NCBI GenBank assembly: GCA_022393335.1
Contig: JAJEKB010001368.1
Location: 873,455-937,454, forward strand
Source of the DNA: Macrotrachela quadricornifera
Taxonomy: Eukaryota > Rotifera > Eurotatoria > Philodinida > Philodinidae
Direction of reading: 5' to 3'
DNA length: 64,000 bases
Part shown: piece after piece, positions 12,043-23,893 of the stretch
Position numbering within the stretch: the stretch's first letter is position 1
Layout: each line of letters starts with the position of its first letter
Notes under the pieces: model-generated
Told to the model about the DNA's origin: nothing
The model's database searches: none
Seen by the model: only the letters and a program-made list of their open reading frames with translations
Position numbers and translations under genes: made by a program

Positions 12043-13282
12043 AGGAGTCTGATGATGATTGCATTTGTCGAAGTGTCAAAATTCCGGTTCTGTACGCCAA
12101 TATACGTAGTATAAATCCGCAGAATCCACAACTACAAAGTAAAATCGCCAAATTGAATCAATTAATTTTCAATTATCAACCTCAATTAATCGCTATAGTG
12201 GAAACTTGGTTAACTAGTCGGCATGTGAACGAAGACATTCTTTCTTCTCTTCACTTAGGAATACAATATGAGATCTTTCGACAAGATCGTGGTGATGGTC
12301 ATTATCCTGAGAATGCTTACGGTCACGATAACAGTGAACATAGACGTCGCCGAGGTGGTGGTGTCTTAGTATTATGGAAACGAAACACTCATTCAAATAT
12401 TTCATTTGAGCGATGTCCAGATGAAGATTACGCCGATAATATTGTTAATTTTAAAATAACTTGTACATATAATTGTGAGAAATGTTATGGTATTAAACAA
12501 ACGCAACAATTTTTTTTCACGGTGATCTACAGACGGCCATCACCAACTAGAAATGAAGGTATTTCATGTTTTAACTTTGCGAAGTTTATTCCACAGTAAC
12601 TATTGTGAATGTTGTATGAATACATTTACTTTAGATCCAGATGAATTCGAAAATACAAATGAAGATGTTATCAATAGATTGCAACATTTGTGCATGACGC
12701 ACAATGATCCTCTATTGGATTATTCGAGATTAGCAATGGTTGGAGACTTCGATTGGAATGAAAGCGTCAAGAGATGCAAACTATTTAGAATCTATAACTT
12801 ATGGATCAAACTGTGCAAGAATGCCATTATCAGCCGATTTCACTCATCAAGCGGGTGAGGCGCTTGACCAGGTATTTATTCGTCGATTTCTATTTGATGA
12901 TCTTATTGATTTATTTAGGTTATTGCAAGTCCATGTTTCGTTGTCAATCCGACAGATGAAAATCATTCTATTGTTGAAGTTGGAGATTTCATCAGTGATC
13001 ATGCACCGCTCTTGTTTAGCTTGTACCTTGGTAAAGATTGTCAGCAAAATGAAACATGTTCGGCTTCACAATGTATCTAGCAACATGGATAGTTTTGATC
13101 TTTTATCAGGATTAATTTTTTAGTTAGCCTTTAGTATACTGTCTGAAAATTTAAATAAAATATTTTATACGTTAAAATCGATTCTCAATCGACTTGGTTC
13201 ACGAAATGTGGTTCAATCAAATAATGAAAGTAGAAATATAGTATTGGATTTAGAATTATTAGTGATATCAAAAGTGAACTAG
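12043..13282 (+). pseudogene. LINE-type AP endonuclease (exo/endo/phosphatase fold), intron-containing, frameshifted
   Basis: Exons 12043-12558, 12635-12871, 12919-13030 and 13128-13282; introns 76, 47 and 97 nt, GT-AG and phase-consistent. The order of motifs is that of a non-LTR retrotransposon endonuclease: VLYANIRSINP, LIAIVETWL (catalytic Glu), GVLVLWK, VIYRRPSP, a GDF motif (MVGDFDWNE), ALDQV and ISDHAPLLF (terminal Asp-His). Near 12760 the frame shifts by one base between GDFDWNE and KASRDANYLES. Upstream it connects in phase to exon 11656-11934, which carries a TAG. The last exon (ILSENLNKIFYTLK) resembles the EN-RT linker of LINEs, but no reverse transcriptase follows. Either a decayed element that gained introns or a co-opted host gene that later died. 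Confidence 0.65.
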
Positions 13283-13351
13283 ATTCTATTAAAATTGACT
13301 AATAACTCAAACTAAAATATCAGAGTAATAGATTGATTAGTGAGTAAAAGA

Positions 13352-13728
13352 TGGGTTAGAAGTCCTGACTCGATTTGTATAATTAATTTTTCTATATTAA
13401 AACACATCTTTAAAAATTGGTCTCTATGACAGCAAGATGCAGTACAAGACGCCGTACAAAACTGCCTATGAATGACTTCTCTCTACTCATACAGTAAGAA
13501 AAATAAACTATGTAACTGAGATGCATATTCACGGTTCATTTTTATTATTTGTGACATATATTCTCAAGCTTATAACTTTCTTACTATGTGAGCTTGAGAT
13601 AAGTAATAGACTGTCTTGTAAAGTGTCTTTTGTTGCATCTTTCTATCATAGAGACGAATCTTTAAAGATATTTTTTAATATAAAAGATTAATTATACAAA
13701 TCGAGTCAGGACTTCTGGGCCACCCTTT
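13352..13728. mobile_element. foldback MITE, ~0.38 kb
   Basis: The ~100 bp from 13352 recur inverted at about 13628-13728. Shared words include AGAAGTCCTGACTCGATTTG, TATAATTAAT and GTCTCTATGA. The outermost 15 bases are diverged. No internal ORF. It lies directly behind the endonuclease pseudogene. Confidence 0.75.
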
Positions 13729-16205
13729 AATGCTATAATCTCATATGGCAGAATTAATGAATTATAAATTAAATAAAATCTCATCAAAAATAGAATTTAG
13801 AATTCTTATAGATTTGAATGAAATATATAATATGAATAATGGGTATGATCTTTGGTTTACGTAATTCCTGATTTCTAAGATTTTCCGTGTGCGAAATTTC
13901 TACAAGTTCAATTTGCTTCACTTTTGCTACAGTAGGAAAATTCCGAAACAACTTTTCTTTGTTTGAACATGGTTTTTCAGATGAAAGAAATTTTCTTTTT
14001 GTAAACTCTGAAATCATGTGATTCGTTTTTTTAAGAATTTTGTTTCATATAAGGCGTAATTGCGTCGTCATTTTTCACAATTATGAGTCACAGTGCGATT
14101 GAAGAGGAAGTCGTAAGAACGTATTTCACGTAATGACAAATCATAACCACCAATGCTTAAAATTTTTCACCTTCACTTTCATCCATAAAAACACTTTGTA
14201 CCTTAAACAAATTCTCTAATACCGAAAATTCATTTGGTTTTTAGGAAAGTAATATGATCTTCGGATACTTATCTAAAATTTTATATGCTCCAAATCTTGA
14301 TTTACGTACTAGTCTACTCAACTTCTATTCCTATATAATCTCAAACTTTCTACTCTCCCCTTTTTATTGTGGAACTATGCAGTATGCATCGATTATATTT
14401 ATTAATAGTGAAAATACAAATAATTCACGCTATTGTATCTATTCGACAGACACTAGTTTAGACAATATTTTAGATTAAATAACAAACAGAGTACATCTTA
14501 CACAACTTAAACTGATAATTGATAAAAAATGTTAGCCCATCCTTTAAAATTATGTATTAAATCTTTATTCCCTATTGAATGGTCCCCATATACTTAGGCT
14601 TCGCGTAGAACATATTATATGAGTACGATTTACATTTCAGTTTTCATTCACATAATCTGTTGTATTATGAAATAGAATATATCATGAGATGCAGTGTGAA
14701 TAGAGAATACAATTTATTTAAAATCGTTTATTTTATATCTGAAATAAGATAAGAAGTTTTTTTTTAATAGAAAAAAAAAATCTTTCCAGGGCAACGAAAA
14801 TTGTTCGCACAGAACTTTTCTTTTTTTTGAAAACATGATTTATACAATTAAAATAAGCTTTACTTTGCAGACTGTTAAGCGTTTCATGCTGTATTTTGTA
14901 ATATATCTTGTTCTTTTTACATAAAATATTTCAGATGTTAAAAAGCTAAAAAAGTAAAAATGAAGTTTAGATACACCTAAGTATTTATATCAATTGTTCC
15001 TTTGAGATGCATAATAACACATTTATTTTCTTCATTTAAATACATTTTGAAGCATCTAGTACCATAGTAACAAAAGCAGAAGCTCCTTTTTAATAGATTG
15101 ATCTAGTTTTTATGTTTGACAGTGAAAACTGCTAGATTATCAGTATAAAAAGACAGTTCGAAGCAGAATTTTAGAAGAAATAAGATTATCCTTCAAACTT
15201 TCACAGTTCTTAATTCCATTTTCATATATCTTTTGTCCAATTCTAAAATATGCATATACAAATACAGAAATTTAAGAACATAGTTGTGATATCAACGATA
15301 TTTTTTATGGTAAATAGTAACCATCCTTATTATTTTTCCTCGTCAAGGTTGAGTAATTGAAAAGCTGTTCACTGTTTAAGATTCATGTGAATGAGAATGT
15401 TTCATTTGAAAATTAAAATCGACAATTTTGTAGACTAAAACATTTTGCATGATATGAATACAAAATTCAATTTCAAAACTATTTTTAAACATGTCAAAAG
15501 TATAATAGAAAAATAACCAACTCAGTCAGGTGCAAATTATCTTTCATATTTCATTAAATGATAAATAGTTATTGTAGAGCTTATTCTTAAAGAAATATAG
15601 TTTCTATGAATAGATTAATCTAATATTATCAATTAGGTTAGTAACGAAATAGTTAAGATAATTAATTAAAAAAATATTTGGAAAATATATATTAAAATAT
15701 AAGATATTTCTCTTTTGCTATCAATTATAAAGGTAGAAAAGTAATAGAGATATATCCAAATATGTGAATGTCTTACATAATGAATCAAATATTTTTCTTT
15801 TTCTTTCTGTTTTTTTCAGTTCATAATTTGAATTTTTGTGTCTAATATTTCACTAAACTGGTATAATCAGGATGGTACTTTTATAAAGTACTTCTCTAAC
15901 TTTGTTCTTTGATCTGAATGATCATTTAATGTACTTCGTGAAGTCTGATAACAATATTCAAAGATTAATATGACTAACGTCGAATGAACATAGCATAAAT
16001 TAATTGCAAGAATGTAATATTTTTGAAACTGAATTTGTATGGTGAAGAGAAGATAACTAAATTATCTCGAATAAAGTTATTTGATCAAAATAAAAATTTT
16101 TAGATGCCATTCATATAGAGCTATATCATTTTTATTTAAGAACATACATAAAACAAATTTGACTATATTGTCATTTCAATAGATTAAGTTGTTTCAATAT
16201 TATTA
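13729..16205. other. gene-poor spacer
   Basis: A/T-rich with no supported gene. The 74-77 codon frames at 13784-14017 (minus) and 14254-14478 (plus) lack motifs and have hydrophobic low-complexity composition typical of chance frames here. Confidence 0.45.
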
Positions 16206-17360
16206 TTATCTGTAGTTAGATAAAAGCACTTGTATTCGTTGCATCCAAGCTTGATCAACACCTTCATATCTTGTATCAATACCACTTCCATCAATATTGC
16301 AAAAAGTATAATAACCATTGTTTGCGGAATTTCTCAATTTTGAATTAATAAAATCAATATTTTGTTGAGCATAATCAAGCCAGGTAGTATTACCATCGAA
16401 CTGATAGAGTTTTATCATAGCTTGTGATGCCCATCCACACCATGCTGGATTAATCCGTTCGCTTACAGTATTGAACAAGTAAACACGATAGGTATTGTTC
16501 CAGAGGATTGTATTCATTTTCATACCTAATGTTTGTGCTTTCATAATATAGCTGTAATCTCCGATGATCTGAGCATATAATAAGAATGCTTCAATCATAA
16601 TAGCATTATCATAAGTAAACTTTTCAGTATGTTTAATGCCTGTACCTGAACCATCAATTTTCCAAATGTACAAACCAGATGTCGAGTCAAACATTTCATT
16701 TATCAACCAATCTCTTACGGAAAAGGCCCAATCGCGATAAATAATCTGACCTGTTATTTGATAGAGACGCAAGAACAATTGTAATGCCAGACCATTTGTT
16801 TGTGTTGGCTTGCTTTCTCGTACTGTACTCCACCAAAATCCACCGCCATAAGTAGAATCCCATTGACCACTATACATCAACCAATTTGCACAAGCTTTTG
16901 CCGAGTTTAAATAGTTAGATTTTGTAGTACCAGTACTTATATTGTAGGCATCAAGGTAGACAGCGCCTGTTAAACTATTATCGTCGGCATATTTATCACC
17001 TCCACTGCCAGTTCCATCTACATTAGCAGTTGCATAGTAACCACCATTACTACTCGATCTATCCCACATATTATTCATCCAAGCATAGCTGTTATTCATG
17101 TAGGATATGTATCGTCCGTCACCGGCTTGAATCATAGCAGCATCTGCATAAATCTGACTAACATTATACCACTCATAAGCAATATTTGTCTCACTAGTTG
17201 TATTGACTCGATAACTATTGTAAGGTGTCAACAAATTTTCAACAATAAACTCATGTGTTTCTTGTGCTTTGAGCCAATATTTTGAACTGGGTGCAGAAAA
17301 TTCTCCTGAAGAAGGAAAATGTTGAGATGACCAAGAGAGAAAAAGCGAAAGTTTCATCAT
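16206..17360 (-). CDS. glycoside hydrolase family 76-like protein (alpha-1,6-mannanase type)
   Basis: Single-exon frame, 384 aa. Family landmarks of GH76 are the (alpha/alpha)6 barrel-type Trp/Tyr/Asn-rich repeats and the adjacent catalytic Asp pair in KYADDNSLTG (Asp126-Asp127). Also seen are GGGFWWST, TNGLALQLFLRLY, FTYDNAIMIEAFLLYA, and a C-terminal GGVDQAWMQ-like element (YEGVDQAWMQRIQVLL). GH76 enzymes endo-hydrolyse alpha-1,6-mannan, as in fungal walls; activity here is inferred. The start has a short hydrophobic stretch (LSLFLSW) that could be a weak signal peptide, though an unseen upstream exon with a better one is possible; a TAA lies just upstream of the ATG. No introns. GH76 is mostly bacterial and fungal, so acquisition by horizontal transfer is likely. 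Confidence 0.85.
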   Translation of the reverse strand: MMKLSLFLSWSSQHFPSSGEFSAPSSKYWLKAQETHEFIVENLLTPYNSYRVNTTSETNIAYEWYNVSQIYADAAMIQAGDGRYISYMNNSYAWMNNMWDRSSSNGGYYATANVDGTGSGGDKYADDNSLTGAVYLDAYNISTGTTKSNYLNSAKACANWLMYSGQWDSTYGGGFWWSTVRESKPTQTNGLALQLFLRLYQITGQIIYRDWAFSVRDWLINEMFDSTSGLYIWKIDGSGTGIKHTEKFTYDNAIMIEAFLLYAQIIGDYSYIMKAQTLGMKMNTILWNNTYRVYLFNTVSERINPAWCGWASQAMIKLYQFDGNTTWLDYAQQNIDFINSKLRNSANNGYYTFCNIDGSGIDTRYEGVDQAWMQRIQVLLSNYR

Positions 17361-18779
17361 TTAACTATGATATATTCGACACGTTTTCTTTTGTTTTCAA
17401 ATGTTATATTGACTGACTTTAGGCAAGTGTTATCATCATTATTTTCTTCCTTATCATATAACTCTCTTTTCACTACATAAACACGAGACAGATTCCAAAA
17501 AAATCGAAAAGAAAAATATTGAGTTAGATATTTAGTTAATGAATATTAAATCTTATATGTCGATACAATAATAAATATTTTGATTATTGAACAAGTAAAA
17601 ATGAACTATTCAACTAAAATCAATTGAAGAAAGTTACATGTTCATATAGTTAGAGAAGTTTGAATTAGAAGTTCTATTCAAAATATCGAATAAAAAATTG
17701 ATTGTTACATTTAGGTCATACTCGCATAAACTGAGCTTCTAAAAAGAAATCTGCTCAATATATTTACATTGAATTAATGATACCAATAGTTCGACACTAT
17801 ATTTCATTAAATATCATAAAGTTTCTACTATTTTTATATGATAAATATAATATTTATGTCACTTGGTCAATTGAATCCGATTGAGTATGCACAATTTTCA
17901 AAAAAGTAATAGCATATTTATTCAAGTTCGTGGAATTCTTTCTATTATCATGTACAAATTCCCCCATACATTTAAATTTTTTACTATAATCAAAATTAGT
18001 TTTTGAAATTTTTTATTACTATAAAATAATCTTTTCAAAAAGACAATTATATATTTTTGTCTTGCCTTATATTCATATACTGAAGAATACTTCAAATATA
18101 ACGTAGATATTCTTCTTTTTACCGTCTCTTCTGCATAATTTATTTCTTTGAAGTAATAATTAATAAAAGATAGGGAATAAATATACATTTTTAGTAATTA
18201 TCGATTAAAGGTTTTTTTTTTAAAACATAAATATAAATAAAAATTAACAAATTCATATTTGATATATTCATAATAATCTCATTATTATAGAATTGAAAAT
18301 GAATTGATTTATCTAAAAAAGACTTTCTATAAATAAAAGTACCTAATGACCACACGTGAAAAATAGAAATTAAAATTCTTACATTTTTTTTAAATACTTT
18401 CACGAATTCATCTTACTTATTGTATATAAAATATTGAATAAATGAATTTTGATTAGATTTTTAATCTATCTAAAAAAATGTAAAACATATGAAAATATTT
18501 TAGTAAATATTAAAAAAAAAGAGGTCATTCCGGTCACAATATATGTCTTCCATTGTGTATAGAACATAAAAGTGTTTTTTTGACTTATGATCGACAAGCA
18601 ACAAACATTTTTCTCCGTTCTCCTTATATCACTCTCCTTCACGGAAAAGAGAATATTTTGTTTCTCTCTTTTATGATTTACTTATGCACTATAGACGTAC
18701 AATAAAAATTTCATTTATATTAATTATCAATATCTTTCAGTTCCATATCAAATAAATACATCTTTTTTGAACATTAACA
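17361..18779. other. intergenic between divergent GH76 and nuclear receptor genes
   Basis: Very A/T-rich. Frames at 17922-18188 and 18191-18403 (minus) are Ile/Tyr/Lys-rich low-complexity translations and are not supported. It should contain both promoters, but no specific site can be named. Confidence 0.4.
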
Positions 18780-20272
18780 ATGGATATATCAGATAAAGAA
18801 GATTCGAATACTTCCAATACTCCACCACCTGATAATTCTACAGTTGTACGACAAAAAATAACTAGTACACAAATATGTAAAGTTTGTGGTGATTCAGCTC
18901 AATATTCATATTATGGTGCAATTGTTTGTCAATCATGTAAAGTATTCTTTAGACGAAATGCACAAACTCAACCGGTTAGTTAAAATGAATAAATTATTTA
19001 TTTTTTTTTTCTTTTATTTTTAATTTATTTAGACTCAATTAAAATGTAAATCTGATGATAATTGTGAAATAAATATTAATAATCGTCGAATTTGTTCATC
19101 TTGTCGATTTGCAAAATGTTTATTAATTGGAATGAATAATAATATGATTCGATCATCTTGGACAAAACAAACGAAAGCAAACCGAGAGAAAAAATCAACA
19201 ACTGATTCACAAACATTAACATCAACAGCTTTAGTTAGATTAAATGAAAGATATCAATCTGCACAAGTGAAAAACTTTATGTATTCCTTTATATATAAAA
19301 TAAGATAGAAGAAATTTTTTGTGGATAGATAGAAAAAAATGAAATTTTGTTTTTCAATTAAATGATGGAAATTCTATTCGAAAGTTTGGTTTCAATAAAA
19401 ATAATTCTTATCAAAATTTTATTATGATCATATTATCTTCAAGTATAGAAAAATCTTCGCTTCATTGTCTCTATCATTTTATAAAAAAAAACGAATTTTA
19501 TTTTTTTTTCTATTTTTAGATTCCTACATTAAATTTATTACGGTCAGATCAATCAACATTGACTGTTGAACAATGGAATCATATTTCAAATTTAGTACAT
19601 TCCTTCGATGACTATTTTGATTTTTCATTTATTCAACATTTTAAAGACGAACAAAATGCATTACCACCAAAATATCGTTTCAAATATACATCAGTTAGTG
19701 AGTTTTTTACATCAATGTTAACTAAAGTTCAATTAGCATTTGAAAAAAATCGTAATGTTATATCATTATCTTTACATGATCGTACAGTATTACTTCGTAC
19801 TACAGCAGAATATACAACAGGTATTGGTGGAGCCTTTGTATTACAACAAGCTCATTTATTCGATTCTCCGATGTTTCTCGAAACGACTAAACTTATCTTT
19901 CGACCATCTACAGTAGCTTTAATTAAACATCTAACTGAACAACTTGACCCAGATGCTACACTTATGAAGATTTTACTTGCAATTATGTCTTTCTTAATAT
20001 CCAATTATACGACGTATACAGATACTCCTACTACTGTTCTGGAAGATACGAAGAAAATTATATTTGTTCAAGATATGTATGCAGAATTACTATGGCGATA
20101 TTTACTCTATAAATACAATCATCATGATGCTGTTATATGTTTTTCAAATATTATTCGATGTCTTTTTCTTGTAAATGATTCAATTGTTGAAGCACATGAA
20201 GAGCAACAATTCCGAAATATGATTGATTCTGTTATTGAATCAACTCAAGAGAAACTCAATCTTAATAGTTAA
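18780..20272 (+). CDS. nuclear hormone receptor
   Basis: Exons 18780-18974, 19033-19266 and 19520-20272 (introns 58 and 253 nt, both phase 0) give about 393 aa. The DNA-binding domain has two C4 zinc fingers: Cys33-Cys36-Cys50-Cys53 with P-box CQSCKVFFRR, and Cys70-Cys76-Cys86-Cys89 (NRRICSSCRFAKCLLIGM). An intron sits between the fingers. After a Ser/Thr-rich hinge, the C-terminal ~240 aa fit a ligand-binding domain (AFEKNRNVISLSLHDRTVLL; FLISNYTTY; ELLWRYLLYKYN). It would act in the nucleus as a ligand-gated or orphan transcription factor. The long second intron is the least certain junction, but phases agree. Subfamily not assignable by eye. Confidence 0.88.
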
Positions 20273-21002
20273 AAGATTATTATTATTTTTTTTTGCTATT
20301 GACATTTATTTATGTTATATTCATAAAAAGCATCTTTATTCAAATAAACACGAAATAAAAACAAAAAAAAATCAATTCATTTATTATCCTATAAAAATAA
20401 TTATCAGAAAATTTTATATTGACTTATTTGATATTGTTTCTAAAGATTCAACGACCTTTTTTTCTAAAAATATAAATGATGAATTTTAAACGGGTGTGAT
20501 TTAAATATTTCATCTGATTGCTTCAAATGTAGAGCCTGTTGGACTAGAATTTCAATTCTTAAACTTACTTTTAAAACATTTTTGCAAGATTAAACCTAAG
20601 TTTTATATCAATCTCTATATTCTGAGCAAGTGTCGAAAAATCCTATCGAATCAAATTTATATATGCTTTATTTCAAATACTGAAAAATTCGCACAAAATA
20701 TCGAAAGATTGCCATTATTTTCATTTCATTACATGCTTATATAAAAGCAGATAGACAATGAATACCAATTAATTACAGTGATCATATCAGAGAAAGAGAA
20801 TCACGAAGTCAAATAAAGGAAAAGAGATGATGATTATACATTGAATTAGAGAAAAATATATTATTAAAATTTATTATAAAATCATTCAAGTCAATTTTGA
20901 ATGATCTTCAAAAAAATAAACATAGCGAACTAATGATTCGTCTTAGATTATAAAAGCAGGTATTTACATTTACATTAACTCATCTTACTATAGTAAAAAA
21001 TT
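20273..21002. other. intergenic, nuclear receptor 3' flank
   Basis: Nothing recognised. An 88-codon frame at 20223-20489 overlaps the receptor stop and is Ile/Lys/Tyr low complexity; rejected as a gene. Confidence 0.4.
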
Positions 21003-21182
21003 CTACTTGGTCAGCACATAAAGTTGTACAGACGTAACTATTCCAAGATGCCCATCATTACTTGGAAGAAATTCAAACAATTGTAATAGATAATATCTGC
21101 AATTTATTGCACGCATATCTCGAATATAAGTCCAAAGTTCTTCTTTTTTAAACTTATGTACAAGTACAAAAGTATATGTCAT
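21003..21182 (-). CDS. 59-aa ORF or terminal exon, hypothetical
   Basis: ATG at 21182 to TAG at 21003. The part from 21152 down (FKKEELWTYIRDMRAINCRY, then YLLQLFEFLP and GHLGIVTSVQLYVLTK) has protein-like composition and could be a last exon, since an AAG acceptor lies at 21153. The first ten codons run into a GTACTTGTAC-rich stretch (21150-21235) that looks like the end of a transposon, so the ATG may be accidental. Function unknown. Confidence 0.35.
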   Translation of the reverse strand: MTYTFVLVHKFKKEELWTYIRDMRAINCRYYLLQLFEFLPSNDGHLGIVTSVQLYVLTK

Positions 21183-22067
21183 AAAGTACCAGTAAAATAC
21201 TTTTACTTGCAGTACTTGTACTCCATCCTAGCTTTGCCTAATTCTTTATAATGATAAGTATATTAAAGGAAAATAAAATTCAACGGATCAGACGTTAGAT
21301 TAATTATCCATTTACAATTATATTCTACTGATTCAATACATACTCAAAACTATCAATCAGTCGATCAAATCAGCTTAATAAGGAAATTGTTCAGATACTA
21401 AAATGTAACAACGTCAATAAAGAAAAGTTTCTGTCAAAAAACATTCATTCTATGAAGCAATATGTTCGTTAATTATCGATGACACTCGTTATTGACTTGA
21501 TGTTGATTCTAGCAATGCAAAAACAAATGAAAACATTCACTTGTTATTATCTCTTTCAACATTATTTATCAAGAATATACATGACAAGTATTTTCAAAAT
21601 GAGAATGAATATCTATATACAAAATATGAAATAGTTAGTACGGCATGTTCCTATTTTCTGAATATAAAATAGGCATATAAAGTTATTTATCGACTTATCA
21701 AGTTTATCTTTGAGTCATCTGTTACATTTTAAAATTAATCTTGAGTTTAGTTAGACAATTTCAACATTGTCATTTGCTGAAACAGGAAAATAAGATTAAA
21801 AAAACTAAAAAGAAAAACTTTCATGTTCATATCAATATATCTAAAGATGAATTGATATTATAAATTTATCGAAAAATAGTTGATACTATGCATTAAAAAG
21901 GCTATGTTTCATCCATAAGACGATCTAACAGAAACGCATTATCTCTAAGCATGACAAAGAAATTAATATATGACTACTAAAGACACCTTTATTAACACTT
22001 TAGAGATCCTAATATATTTATTACATTCTAAGACTATTTGAACAACAACAACAACAAGATAATATTA
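21183..22067. other. spacer with transposon-like terminus
   Basis: 21183-21235 is a TAC/GTA-rich stretch resembling a MITE end. The remainder is A/T-rich without genes. Confidence 0.3.
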
Positions 22068-23893
22068 TTAAACAAGTCTTTTAATTGGTGGAATCATCCA
22101 TGATTGATTGTTGCCCGAGAAAAAAGAGAATTGTGGCCAATATAGACGAAGCATTAAAATGAAAGGTCCTCGAGGAGTTGGTAACCAATTATTCTGTTTA
22201 TCCATTGCAGGAGGCGTATTCTGAAAGTAAAGATCAAGTGAACCATCATCAGGATTGTAAATTAATGAATCTCGTGGACTTAATGTATATCGGTTTAACG
22301 AATTGTTCACAAAGAAATATTCTGAATTATACATAGTGATTGACCAAAAAGCATTGACAGGCGGTGTTTGTCCTTTGTCAAAATGAAGTACGTATTTATA
22401 TCTTCCTGATAACTTTCTTCCATTCGACTCGACTTGCGTAAAAGGATAAATGGCATCATCAGGTAAATTACCTGGCCAAAGATAAGCAGCAACATAAGCA
22501 CGACGAAGATAATCGATACCATAGTAACCATCGATTTCTGGAATTATCCAACCATTTTGTATAATACCAGATCTACGTTGAAAAAGACTGATTTTCCTAA
22601 AAGCAAGTTTAGGTACTGATTTTAATGCGATTTGAACAGGACGACTGAGTTTAGCCCAATTGAATGTTTGACCTGGAATAAGACCGATTCGAACCATCTT
22701 CTTGATAATATGATCATCTTGTTTAAGTGGTGGATTATCCTGTAAATAAGATCAATTAAAAATATAAATTTCATGATAGTAATACACTTCACACTTGGAA
22801 TAATGTCTCATCCTTCTCCTGTTTCAAGAGTTAAAGTCGAAATTCAAACATAATACATGGCGGATATACCAAAAAACTGAACTGAATTCTACCATTCTAT
22901 TGATATTCTTTTAATCGATAGCGCATTTCTATCAGCAGATGTTTTCTCACATATTTTTAATCTTACACTATATTTTGTCAATACTGAAAGAAGTAAAATA
23001 TTGACGCTGTCGGACAAGGTATCAAATATCTCGCTGGTATAAAAGTTTTCTTTTCAAAAGGAATCATTTCTTTGCAAAGTTTAGATAATAATCAAAACAT
23101 TTACCTTCATAAGTAATGCCATCATATTAAAGTAGGTGAAAATGTTCATACTATTAATGACATTGCGTACTTTATTTGTCATACTAAATCCTGGATTAGG
23201 ATCAACATTAGATACTGATGGAATAAAAGTATCCGAACTTTTATTTTCATTATTTATAAATACACTGAGTGGTTGTAATAAATATTGATCCTGAAGCTTA
23301 TGAACAGCAGCATAATCTTCTTGTGTACCATTACAATATGTTCGTCCAAGAATAACAACATATCGAGTAGGTGAATTAATCTGTTTATTCATACGTTGTT
23401 GAACATTTAATGGTAGTGTACCATTCCATTTGGGACCAGTAAGTACATAGGTAGCAGCAACTGAACCAGTACTACGTTTTCCAGGCGATTCAAGTATTTG
23501 CATCCAATGATTATGTATTGGAAAAAGATAATATCGATCTCCCATATCAGGATGTGAGAAAATCCATGGTTCATTGTCAAGATCAATCCATGCAGCTGAA
23601 TAAAGTGTATCTGCATTAGGTGCTGTAATACCATGATAATTTGCAGATGGATAAGCACGCGTATTCAAAAATTGACCCATTGGAGCTTTATAAACATCAC
23701 GTTGTGCAACATTGGTCATTTGTACACGAGTTATTTCACTGGTAATCAACGAATATCCATAGAGATATGTATCAATGGCGATATTTTGTATATTCTTATT
23801 ATTAAAAGACTTTTTCCTACTTTTTGCTGAATCAACAATTGAAATATTGATTAACAAAGTAAGAATAAGCAGATGCAATTGCATTGTTTTCAT
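22068..23893 (-). CDS. secreted DUF1254/DUF1214 protein, copy A
   Basis: Exons 23893-23105 and 22739-22068 (365-nt intron, phase 0, donor after MMALLMK) give 486 aa. Residues 1-23 are a signal peptide (MKTMQLHLLILTLLINISIV). The N-terminal half fits DUF1254 (PNADTLYSAAWIDL; FSHPDMGDRYYLFPIHNHW; TYVLTGPKWNGTLP). The C-terminal half fits DUF1214 (LRRAYVAAYLWPGNLPDDA; PPVNAFWSITMYNSEYFFV; NRYTLSPRDSLIYN; DGSLDLYFQNTPP). The two domains co-occur in bacterial secreted or periplasmic proteins of unknown function, so a bacterial origin is likely. The intact signal peptide and intron suggest expression as a rotifer gene. A close paralog lies at 61720-63579 with the same intron site. Confidence 0.9.

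Noticed and set aside
11444..12151. Minus-strand frames opposite the LINE ORF1-like exons
   Set aside because: Shadows of the spliced plus-strand exons, which have matching phases.
17922..18403. Two Ile/Tyr/Lys-rich minus frames
   Set aside because: Translation of A/T-rich low-complexity DNA.
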